A stretch of DNA of 12,983 nucleotides, taken from assembly GCA_002773975.1 (NCBI GenBank), contig PEZR01000096.1, positions 1 to 12,983 on the forward strand, in the 5' to 3' direction. The DNA comes from Bdellovibrio sp. CG10_big_fil_rev_8_21_14_0_10_47_8. GTDB taxonomy: Bacteria > Bdellovibrionota > Bdellovibrionia > Bdellovibrionales > Bdellovibrionaceae. Position 1 is the stretch's first letter, and the number at the start of each line of letters is the position of its first letter. The position numbers and the translations under genes were made by a program. Below, one piece after another: positions 6,166-12,983 of the stretch. Under the pieces are notes generated by a model. That model searched no databases, was not told the origin of the DNA, and saw only the letters and a list, made by a program, of their open reading frames with translations.

Positions 6166-8406
6166 ATGGCCGAATTTGCAGCAGCAGAACGACTCAGCGA
6201 AAAACCCCTTCGGACTCTTGACGAGCTCACTGAAAAAATCCGTGCCTATTATCCCAGTGCCGACATTTCCCTGATCGAAAAAGCCTATCATTTTTCTGAG
6301 AAGGCCCACCTTGGACAAATTCGCCGAAGTGGGGAGCCCTATATCTCTCATCCGCTGTGTGTAGCGGGCATCTTGGCCGACCTCAAGTTGGATTTGGATT
6401 CCATCGTCACCGGTCTTTTGCATGACACTGTCGAAGATACCCAGGCGACGATTGAAGACATTCGCCGTGAGTTTGGTGAGACCGTTGCGATGCTCGTCGA
6501 TGGCGTGACCAAGATTTCGCAGATGAAGTTTAAAACTTCGAGTGAAAAACAGGGCGAAAATATTCGCAAGATGATTGTCGCCATGGGGAAAGACGTTCGT
6601 GTTATTTTGGTGAAGCTGTCGGACCGCCTGCACAACATGCGAACTCTGAATCACATGCCCTATGAAAAGCAGGCCCGCATTGCTCAGGAGACCTTGGAAA
6701 TTTATTGTCCCTTGGCCAGTCGGATGGGGATCAGTTCTTTAAAAATTGAATTGGAAGACTTGAGTTTTCGGTTTTTGCGACCGGACATGTTCTATGAACT
6801 CAAGCAAAAAGTAGAGAAGAAAGAGCGGGATCAGGCTAACTACATCGAAGATGTCCAGCGAATGATCAGCCAGGAAATGAACAAAGGCGGAGTGAAGACT
6901 TTTGAAATCCAAGGTCGCTCAAAGCACTTGTGGTCCATCTATCGAAAGATGGCCTCTCGAAATATTGATTATGAACAAGTCTATGATGTTCTCGCTTTCC
7001 GAGTGATCGTCGAGACGGTTCCCCAATGCTACGAAGTTTTGGGTTTGATGCATTCTTTGTACAAACCGATTCCAGGACGCTTTAAAGATTTTATCGCGAT
7101 GCCAAAAGCCAATAACTATCAGTCCCTGCACACCACGGTGGTGGGGCCCGGCGGTGAGCGCATTGAAATTCAAATCCGAACTCGAGAAATGCATCTAGTT
7201 GCTGAGCGAGGGATCGCGGCGCACTGGCGCTATAAAGAGCGGGGTCGAAAAATAACCGAAGAAACCTCGGAGCAGTTTGATTGGCTCAAGGATCTGGTGT
7301 CTCTGCATCAGCAGGTAGGAAATTCGGATGAATTTCTGGACACTGTTAAAACAGATCTATTTGAAAGTGAAATTTATGTCTTTACCCCCAAGGGAGAAGT
7401 TGTAGAGTTTCCGGACGGAGCAACTCCGATCGACTTTGCTTATTCTGTTCACACAGAACTTGGAAACCGCATTGTTGGAGCCCGGGTTAATGGCAAGATG
7501 GTGCCGCTTAAATACCAACTGCAAAATGGAGACACGGTTGAGGTTTTAACTTCGAAAACTCAAGTTCCCTCGAAGGATTGGCTCAAGATCTGCGTCACTA
7601 ATAAGGCGAAAACAAAGATCCGCGCTTTTGTGAAAGAGGAGCAGCGAAAACGATCGCATGCTCTTGGCAAAGAGCTGGTCGAGAGAGAATTTCGGAAGTT
7701 CGGTGCTGCCAGTTTGAAGTTTTTAAAAGGGGAGCTTTTTGAAAAATTCAAGAAGGACCATGGCATCCATGACGATGACGAAGTTCTCGTGCGTGTGGGA
7801 TATGGAAAACTGGAACCACGGTTGTTGCTTGAAAAGATTGCTCCAGAACTGGTGAATCAGACAGCGGATGGAAAAGAGAAAGAGGCCAAAGACAAGCAGG
7901 GCTCCTTCTTGCAAAATGTTTTTAAGTCCGCGACGCAGAAGGCTCGTAAGTCTGGGTCTTTGATTGCCGTCAGTGGCATGGATGATGTTTTGGTGCACTA
8001 TGCCCGTTGTTGCAATCCCATACCCGGCGATCCCATCGTGGGGTTCATTACCCGAGGGCGAGGAATCACGGTGCACAGAACGGATTGTCGAAAAGCTTTT
8101 GAGTTTGATCAAATGCGAAAAGTCGATGTTGATTGGACCTCCGGCGCCGCAGAAGGCAGCCAGGAACGCATCGTGCGTTTGCGTGTGGTTTCTCAAGATA
8201 TGCCAGGTCTTTTGAAAAGCATGTCCGAAGCCTTTTCAACCCAAGGAATGAATATCCACAACGCCCAAGTACGAACTACCAGAGATCAAAAAGCTGTTGC
8301 CACCTTTGAAGTCGGAGTTCGGAACACACAGCAGTTGAATCAAGTCATCTATGATCTGCAAAAGATCAAAGGCGTGATCGGTGTATCTCGCCTAACTGAG
8401 CAGTAA
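6166..8406 (+). CDS. spoT: Bifunctional (p)ppGpp synthetase / hydrolase, RelA/SpoT family
   Basis: This Rsh enzyme makes (p)ppGpp from GTP or GDP plus ATP and also removes the 3' diphosphate. The 746-residue product has the full long-Rsh layout. The hydrolase HD domain (about 30-200) has intact metal and catalytic residues: H62 in YISHP, H86-D87 in LLHDTVEDT, and D153 and N157 in KLSDRLHNM. The synthetase domain (about 240-365) has D274 in VYDVLAFRV, RFKD at 305-308 and E334 in RIEIQIRT. RxKD in place of the ExDD of monofunctional RelA is the pattern of bifunctional enzymes. A TGS domain (402-463), a helical region, a Cys-rich ZFD/CC segment with ARCCNPIPGDP (about 612) and a C-terminal ACT domain (about 668-746) follow. 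Both activities are therefore predicted. The ATG at 6166 has only weak SD matches (ACGGA nearby, AGAGAGG farther away), leaving some doubt on the start. The neighbours gmk and rpoZ share its nucleotide theme. Confidence 0.96.
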   Translation: MAEFAAAERLSEKPLRTLDELTEKIRAYYPSADISLIEKAYHFSEKAHLGQIRRSGEPYISHPLCVAGILADLKLDLDSIVTGLLHDTVEDTQATIEDIRREFGETVAMLVDGVTKISQMKFKTSSEKQGENIRKMIVAMGKDVRVILVKLSDRLHNMRTLNHMPYEKQARIAQETLEIYCPLASRMGISSLKIELEDLSFRFLRPDMFYELKQKVEKKERDQANYIEDVQRMISQEMNKGGVKTFEIQGRSKHLWSIYRKMASRNIDYEQVYDVLAFRVIVETVPQCYEVLGLMHSLYKPIPGRFKDFIAMPKANNYQSLHTTVVGPGGERIEIQIRTREMHLVAERGIAAHWRYKERGRKITEETSEQFDWLKDLVSLHQQVGNSDEFLDTVKTDLFESEIYVFTPKGEVVEFPDGATPIDFAYSVHTELGNRIVGARVNGKMVPLKYQLQNGDTVEVLTSKTQVPSKDWLKICVTNKAKTKIRAFVKEEQRKRSHALGKELVEREFRKFGAASLKFLKGELFEKFKKDHGIHDDDEVLVRVGYGKLEPRLLLEKIAPELVNQTADGKEKEAKDKQGSFLQNVFKSATQKARKSGSLIAVSGMDDVLVHYARCCNPIPGDPIVGFITRGRGITVHRTDCRKAFEFDQMRKVDVDWTSGAAEGSQERIVRLRVVSQDMPGLLKSMSEAFSTQGMNIHNAQVRTTRDQKAVATFEVGVRNTQQLNQVIYDLQKIKGVIGVSRLTEQ

Positions 8407-8516
8407 GAACCAATAAACAACAAAATTGGCATGTTCTGTGCTCACCTCATGTGTAGGACCTGCGAGTGCTGGCCTCAGAAGAGATGGGTCTGGTTGACGG
8501 GTGAAAATGTGACATC

Positions 8517-8540
8517 AACGGGGCAATTGTCCGTTTTTAA
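8517..8540 (+). terminator. Likely intrinsic terminator after rsh
   Basis: AACGGG (8517-8522) pairs with TCCGTT (8530-8535), including one G-T pair, around a seven-base loop. The arm runs into a T-rich stretch (T at 8534-8538, then AATTTTATT). It is the only stem plus T tract seen in the gaps, and it would separate the housekeeping transcript from the glucan synthase gene. The stem is short, so efficiency may be modest. The rest of the 157-base gap (8407-8563) holds only a weak CCAAT/ATTGG dyad at 8410-8429 and no promoter I can support. Confidence 0.5.
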
Positions 8541-8547
8541 TTTTATT

Positions 8548-8555
8548 AAGGGAAG
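8548..8555 (+). promoter_or_regulatory. Ribosome binding site for a TTG-started glucan synthase
   Basis: AAGGGAAG lies eight bases before the TTG at 8564. The frame is closed upstream by TGA at 8510-8512, with no ATG or GTG between that stop and 8564. The next in-frame ATG (8708) would remove residues that belong to the conserved start of the family, so TTG with this site is the best start. Confidence 0.6.
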
Positions 8556-8563
8556 AACGCCCA

Positions 8564-11500
8564 TTGAAGTTCTCTGAAGAAGAAATCGAATACTCGATCA
8601 AAGGGGAAATCTATAGTGTCGAGCGCCTGGAAGACTATGCGGTCTACCTGGCCCGCGAGCTTGAGGTCAGCGATGACCCCAAAATTACCCAGCCTTTATT
8701 GCCCAGGATGCGAGACAATGGGAAAAAGCTTTTGGCCTCCTATCGTGCATTTTCTGAGGCCATTCACAGCAAAGAGACCATACCGCCCGCAGCGGAGTGG
8801 TTGACCGACAATTTTCATATTGTCGAAGAGCAACTCCGAGAAATTCAAGAAGACCTACCAGTGTCCTTTTATAAGGAGCTACCGAAGATCGCAGTGGGAG
8901 AGTTGGCTGGATATCCACGGATATACGCTGTTTCTTTGGCGCTTGTCGCTCATACCGACAGTCAATTGGAGCCCGAAACAATCCGGAGATTTGTTCAATC
9001 ATACCAACAGGTTTCGCCTTTAAGTATCGGGGAGCTTTGGGCATTGGCGATCACACTACGTCTGGTGCTGGTTGAAAATCTGCGGCGTTTAGCCGTGCGG
9101 ACACTGGCCGATCACAAAAAGAGAAATTTGGCCAATCAGATTGCGGATGAAATATTTGAAGGCATTTCTGATAAGAACAAATCCGAAAAATTAATACAAA
9201 AAATCTCCAGTTCTTGTGGTGGACACATCCAGACGGAATGTGCCTATTTCGCTCAACTCGCGAAACGTTTTCGAGATCAAGAGGCCGAGATCTGGCCGGC
9301 GTTGGATTTCCTCGAGAAGCATCTCTTAGAGAGAGATTGCTCCACCGAGCAAGCTGTCCATCTGTCGCATCAGTGCCAAGCTTCCAATCAAGTGTCCGTC
9401 GCCAATATTATTACAAGTATGCGGCTTGTTTCGAGTCTCAATTGGCAAGAATTCTTCGAGAGCTTAAGTCTTGTAGATCGTATTTTAGAGAGAGATCCGA
9501 TCTATGGAAAAATGGATTTTTTAACAAGAGATCGCTATCGACACGTGGTCGAAAGGATTGGCAAAAAGACGGGGGTATCTCAGACAGAAATTGCGGAAGC
9601 TGTCATCCATTTGGCCCAGGGGCCTTCGTCGGATTCCCAAGGCAATGCGAAAAGTTCGCATGTAGGATACTACCTTATCGATAAAGGTCTTCCAAGGCTT
9701 GCAAAAATTTTTAACTATAAAATGGGTAGCATTTTTGATCTATCCCATTCCCATAAGAATATTACCTATTTTGGGATTTTAATTCTCTTTTTTGCGGCAG
9801 TACTCGCATTGCCAGTTGGATATTTAATTTTCCTCGGGATCTCTTTTCCAACGATTTTGGGTGTCGGGTGTTTGGTCTCTATTCCGGCGAGTGATCTTGC
9901 GCTAAGTCTGACTAATCTTGTTCTGACTCATCTCATCCCTCCAAAAAATCTGCCCAAATTAGATTTGTCCACGGGAGTTCCCGAAAATGCGAGAGCCATC
10001 GTGGTGATCCCATGTTTGCTCACTGATGTGAAGGTCATTCGAGATTTGATCGATAAGTTAGAAATCCATTATCTGGGAAACCCTGAAAAGGAGATATTTT
10101 TCGGATTGCTAACAGACTTTACGGACAGCGGAAGTGAATCTCAGCCATCTGATTCCGAATTTGTTGAGGCGGCAATGGATGGAATAGATCGTTTGAATCA
10201 AAAGTATGCTTCTCGGGGTGAAGACCGGTTTTTCTTGTTTCATAGAAATCGTCGGTGGAATAGTTCAGAAAATATTTGGATGGGATGGGAAAGAAAACGA
10301 GGTAAACTCCACGAATTTAACCGTCTTCTTCGCGGGGCACAGGATACAGGATTTGCGATTGCGACCGCTCCTTCCGACCTCCTGCCCACTATTCGCTTTG
10401 TAATCACTTTGGATGCGGACACCCAACTGCCTCGAGATTCCGCCCAAAAATTGATTGGGACAATTCTCCATCCCCTCAATCGGCCGGTCTTCGACAAAGA
10501 TTTGGGACGAGTAACTGAAGGCTATGGTGTTCTCCAGCCACGCATGGGGATTTCGCTGGAGAGCTTCTCGAGATCCCGTTTTTCAAAGATTTTTTCTGGG
10601 TATACCGGAATTGATCCCTATACAACCGCAGTTTCGGAAGTCTACCAGGACTTGTTTCACGAGGGATGTTTCGCAGGAAAGGGTCTTTATGACGTGGATG
10701 CGTTTGAAGCCGCCCTAGATAATCGAGTGCCAGAAAATACCGTTTTAAGTCACGACTTATTTGAGGGTCTTTTTGCAAGGGCTGCGCTTCTTACCGATGT
10801 CGAGCTGTTGGATGACTATCCTCAAAGTTATCGCGCATTTTTTACCAGACAACACCGATGGGTTCGGGGAGATTGGCAAATCAGTCCGTGGATTTTACCA
10901 TTTGTCCAGAATGGGAAAAAACAATGGGTCCGGAATCGCCTGCCTCTTATTTCAAGATGGAAGATATTTGACAATCTCCGACGCAGTCTCGTAGCTCCGA
11001 CCACCTTTCTGCTGCTTATTTTGGGGTTCGGATTCCTGCCGGGATCAATACTAACATGGACAGTCTACACATTGACGTTGATTGTTTTTCCCGCTTTGGC
11101 TCAAGCAATCATCGGGGGTATAAAAGCCCGTTTTGGAAAGAGTTCTTTTCGAATATCACCCTCGGGCATTCAAACCAAGAATAGTTTTTTGCAGATCTTT
11201 GTCTACTTTACATTTTTAGCTCACCAGGCCGTCATTCATCTTGATGCCATTGGGCGTGTTTTTTACCGGAAATTGATTTCACATTCTAAACTGTTAGAGT
11301 GGTCCACGGCGGCGCAAGCGGAACGTGAAAATTCATTAAAGCGACATCCGATTTGGCAAAGTTTTTGGCCTACCGAATTTGGACTTATTGCGGTTGGTAT
11401 TTTGGGAATGACCAGTCTGCCTCGCTATGAGCTTGTCGCATTCAGTTTTATTTTAATATGGATGTCTTACCCAATGGCGGCGCGATGGCTTAGTCGTAGT

Positions 11501-12983
11501 CTGATAAAAAAGGGAAGGCACCTCTCTCATGATGAACGTCTCCTTCTGCGACAAATTGCCAGAAGAACATGGCACTATTTTGAAAAATTTGTAGGTCCAG
11601 ATGACAATTGGCTTCCGCCCGATAATCACCAGATTTTTCCCGTTCCAGTGACTGCGCATCGAACCTCGCCAACGAATATCGGTCTCTATATGTTATCACT
11701 GATGACGGCTCGGGATTTCGGGTACCTGAGCACAGCGAAATTTATTCGTCGACTCAAGCTTACTCTGGCGACGATGGAAAAGCTGGAGTTGCATGAGGGA
11801 CATTATTTAAATTGGTATGATACCCATTCGTTGGTTGCTCTGAGCCCGAAATATGTATCCACCGTTGATAGTGGAAATTTGGCCGGCTATTTGATCGCAG
11901 TCCGAGAAGCTTGCCTGGAGGTTGGCAGCTCCTTTGTTGTCGATTCAAAAGTGATACAGGGTTTAGAAGATTCGGTGCGAGTCATCGAGGCCGAACTGGC
12001 CGCAGTTGAGAATAAAAGGTCTGATTTGAATCCAAGATTGGAAACTATAAAGGCTGCGGTCATGGGGCCCACCCCTGACAAGTTCTCGAGTTGGATGCAG
12101 CTCTTTAGCTCGATTCAAGAGGAATTTGAAGCCTTTCGAAAAGAACTGGAACAGTCAAATGATGTCAGCATTTTGGTTGATGGTTGTCTCCATCAACTGG
12201 CCGAAGTAAAAAAAGATATCGGCATCTTAGCTCCCTGGCTCGCCAGTGAGTTTGCTCAGGCCGCGGAATTGATTTCAAAGGACGAGGAGATGGCAAACCG
12301 ATGGAATCAGATAATAAATGCCCTGGATAGCAATACATCATTTGCGGACTTGATCGAAAACTACAGAGCAGCAATTATCCAATTGAACAAGCCAAAGGGG
12401 TCCTTCAATAATTCATCATCAATAGGCGTTTTGCTCTCGAAGTTTAGCGGATTGCTAGAAGCGAGTATTGCTCATGTTCAGAGTCTGTTGAACGAAGCCC
12501 AAACGGCCGCCCAGTTTATGGATCGAAAATTTAGAGAAATGAACTTTGAGTTTTTGCTGGAAAAAGATCGTGAGGTATTTACGATTGGGTACAATGTCAG
12601 TGAGGGAAAATTTGATACTGGTCTTTATGACCTTTTGGGCTCGGAGTCTCGTCTCGCAAGTTTTATTGCCATTGCAAAGGGTGACATCAAACAGGAGCAT
12701 TGGTTTCGGCTGGGACGACAACTGGTTCCGACTGCCAGTGGGCAGGCGCTGGTGTCTTGGACTGCATCCATGTTTGAGTATCTTATGCCGATGCTCGTTT
12801 TGCGTAGTTACGAAAACACCCTCCTGAATGAAACTGTTCATTCCGTGATAGACCGACAAATTAGATATGGAAATGAACGGCATGTCGCTTGGGGAATTTC
12901 CGAAGCAGGCTACAACGCCCGAGATCTTCAACTGAACTATCAATATGGACCGTTCGGGATTCCTGGGCTGGGACTGAAGAGGG
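8564..12983 (+). CDS. ndvB: Cyclic beta-1,2-glucan synthase (NdvB/ChvB/Cgs family), N-terminal half, cut by window end
   Basis: One frame is open from TTG 8564 to the last base (1473 codons, no stop). Family members are about 2800 residues inner-membrane enzymes that build beta-1,2-glucan from UDP-glucose and cyclise it. The N-terminal cytoplasmic part carries family-typical stretches: EWLTDNFHIVEEQ, YKELPKIAVGELAGYPR, then MDFLTRDRYRHVVERI near residue 320. Membrane segments lie at about 399-455, 802-855 and 934-978. The GT84 domain (about 476-800) has the DAD metal motif at 617-619, QPRMG from 658, LSHDLFEG with Asp731, and QHRW at 763-766. From about 1000 comes the glycoamylase-like (PF10091) domain: HRTSPTNIGLY, NWYDT at 1083, YVSTVDSGNLAGYL, a helical stretch (about 1130-1330), IGYNVSEGKFD near 1341, and WGISEAGYNARD from 1443. 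This middle domain is the one linked to cyclisation by transglycosylation in characterised enzymes. The GH94 chain-length-control domain should lie beyond the window. No frameshift is seen. The cyclic beta-1,2 product is inferred from family. Confidence 0.92.
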   Translation, partial: MKFSEEEIEYSIKGEIYSVERLEDYAVYLARELEVSDDPKITQPLLPRMRDNGKKLLASYRAFSEAIHSKETIPPAAEWLTDNFHIVEEQLREIQEDLPVSFYKELPKIAVGELAGYPRIYAVSLALVAHTDSQLEPETIRRFVQSYQQVSPLSIGELWALAITLRLVLVENLRRLAVRTLADHKKRNLANQIADEIFEGISDKNKSEKLIQKISSSCGGHIQTECAYFAQLAKRFRDQEAEIWPALDFLEKHLLERDCSTEQAVHLSHQCQASNQVSVANIITSMRLVSSLNWQEFFESLSLVDRILERDPIYGKMDFLTRDRYRHVVERIGKKTGVSQTEIAEAVIHLAQGPSSDSQGNAKSSHVGYYLIDKGLPRLAKIFNYKMGSIFDLSHSHKNITYFGILILFFAAVLALPVGYLIFLGISFPTILGVGCLVSIPASDLALSLTNLVLTHLIPPKNLPKLDLSTGVPENARAIVVIPCLLTDVKVIRDLIDKLEIHYLGNPEKEIFFGLLTDFTDSGSESQPSDSEFVEAAMDGIDRLNQKYASRGEDRFFLFHRNRRWNSSENIWMGWERKRGKLHEFNRLLRGAQDTGFAIATAPSDLLPTIRFVITLDADTQLPRDSAQKLIGTILHPLNRPVFDKDLGRVTEGYGVLQPRMGISLESFSRSRFSKIFSGYTGIDPYTTAVSEVYQDLFHEGCFAGKGLYDVDAFEAALDNRVPENTVLSHDLFEGLFARAALLTDVELLDDYPQSYRAFFTRQHRWVRGDWQISPWILPFVQNGKKQWVRNRLPLISRWKIFDNLRRSLVAPTTFLLLILGFGFLPGSILTWTVYTLTLIVFPALAQAIIGGIKARFGKSSFRISPSGIQTKNSFLQIFVYFTFLAHQAVIHLDAIGRVFYRKLISHSKLLEWSTAAQAERENSLKRHPIWQSFWPTEFGLIAVGILGMTSLPRYELVAFSFILIWMSYPMAARWLSRSLIKKGRHLSHDERLLLRQIARRTWHYFEKFVGPDDNWLPPDNHQIFPVPVTAHRTSPTNIGLYMLSLMTARDFGYLSTAKFIRRLKLTLATMEKLELHEGHYLNWYDTHSLVALSPKYVSTVDSGNLAGYLIAVREACLEVGSSFVVDSKVIQGLEDSVRVIEAELAAVENKRSDLNPRLETIKAAVMGPTPDKFSSWMQLFSSIQEEFEAFRKELEQSNDVSILVDGCLHQLAEVKKDIGILAPWLASEFAQAAELISKDEEMANRWNQIINALDSNTSFADLIENYRAAIIQLNKPKGSFNNSSSIGVLLSKFSGLLEASIAHVQSLLNEAQTAAQFMDRKFREMNFEFLLEKDREVFTIGYNVSEGKFDTGLYDLLGSESRLASFIAIAKGDIKQEHWFRLGRQLVPTASGQALVSWTASMFEYLMPMLVLRSYENTLLNETVHSVIDRQIRYGNERHVAWGISEAGYNARDLQLNYQYGPFGIPGLGLKR

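Noticed and set aside
6133..6654. 173-codon - strand open frame opposite the start of rsh
   Set aside because: It is antisense to the conserved HD hydrolase domain, with no domain signature of its own and no ribosome binding site evidence.
8494..8522. TTGACG at 8494-8499 as a -35 box for the glucan synthase gene
   Set aside because: The expected -10 position 16-18 bases later reads AACGGG or similar, not TATAAT-like, and it overlaps the probable terminator stem.
8407..8563. Small gene or RNA between rsh and the glucan synthase
   Set aside because: No open frame with a ribosome binding site was seen, and only a weak 5-bp dyad (8410-8429) besides the terminator-like stem.
9214..9684. 156-codon + strand open frame within 8564-12983
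   Set aside because: It is in another frame from the glucan synthase, whose translation here matches family-conserved sequence. The product is low-complexity Arg/Ser-rich and unlike a protein domain.
12455..12943. 162-codon - strand open frame near the right edge
   Set aside because: It is antisense to the conserved glycoamylase-like region of the glucan synthase, with no recognisable motif.

Overview
The window looks like chromosomal housekeeping DNA from a Gram-negative bacterium of moderate GC content. All genes recognised lie on the + strand. A predicted outer-membrane beta-barrel protein and a cyclic beta-glucan synthase both point to a cell with two membranes. The gene order mutL-miaA / yicC-gmk-rpoZ-rsh, together with an endonuclease-type MutL, would fit a Bdellovibrio-like or other delta-proteobacterium-type lineage. 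That placement is inferred from gene content and style only, and no marker here fixes it.

Layout. (1) Bases 1-1372 form an envelope pair: the 3' end of a GT2 polyprenol-phosphate sugar transferase overlaps by ATGA a secreted SH3 / charged-linker / beta-barrel protein. (2) Bases 1422-4198 hold mutL and miaA, 17 bases apart. (3) Bases 4283-8406 hold yicC, gmk, rpoZ and a bifunctional RelA/SpoT enzyme (rsh). Hairpins lie in three of the gaps: before mutL, between miaA and yicC, and in the rpoZ-rsh gap. The last has a more elaborate fold that can be drawn as a three-way junction. (4) A likely intrinsic terminator (about 8517-8540) closes the housekeeping run. (5) From a TTG codon at 8564 to the end of the window a single frame stays open for 1473 codons. 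It encodes the N-terminal half of a giant cyclic beta-1,2-glucan synthase (NdvB/ChvB/Cgs family), cut by the window edge. Because it starts with TTG and has no stop here, an ATG-to-stop search would miss it, although it fills a third of the window.

How the genes work together. gmk, rpoZ and rsh form a (p)ppGpp-centred group: Gmk makes GDP toward GTP (the alarmone precursor), Rsh makes and destroys (p)ppGpp, and omega contributes to a ppGpp site on RNA polymerase. MutL (mismatch repair), MiaA (tRNA modification) and YicC (RNase-type family) are general maintenance functions. The outer genes concern the envelope: lipid-linked sugar synthesis, a barrel protein, and periplasmic cyclic glucan.

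I see no CRISPR array, tRNA, rRNA, insertion sequence, integrase or phage gene. I find no wholly undescribed system. The items most worth a second look are the hidden, TTG-started glucan synthase, the structured leader before rsh, and the SH3-barrel protein with slippage-prone A tracts.
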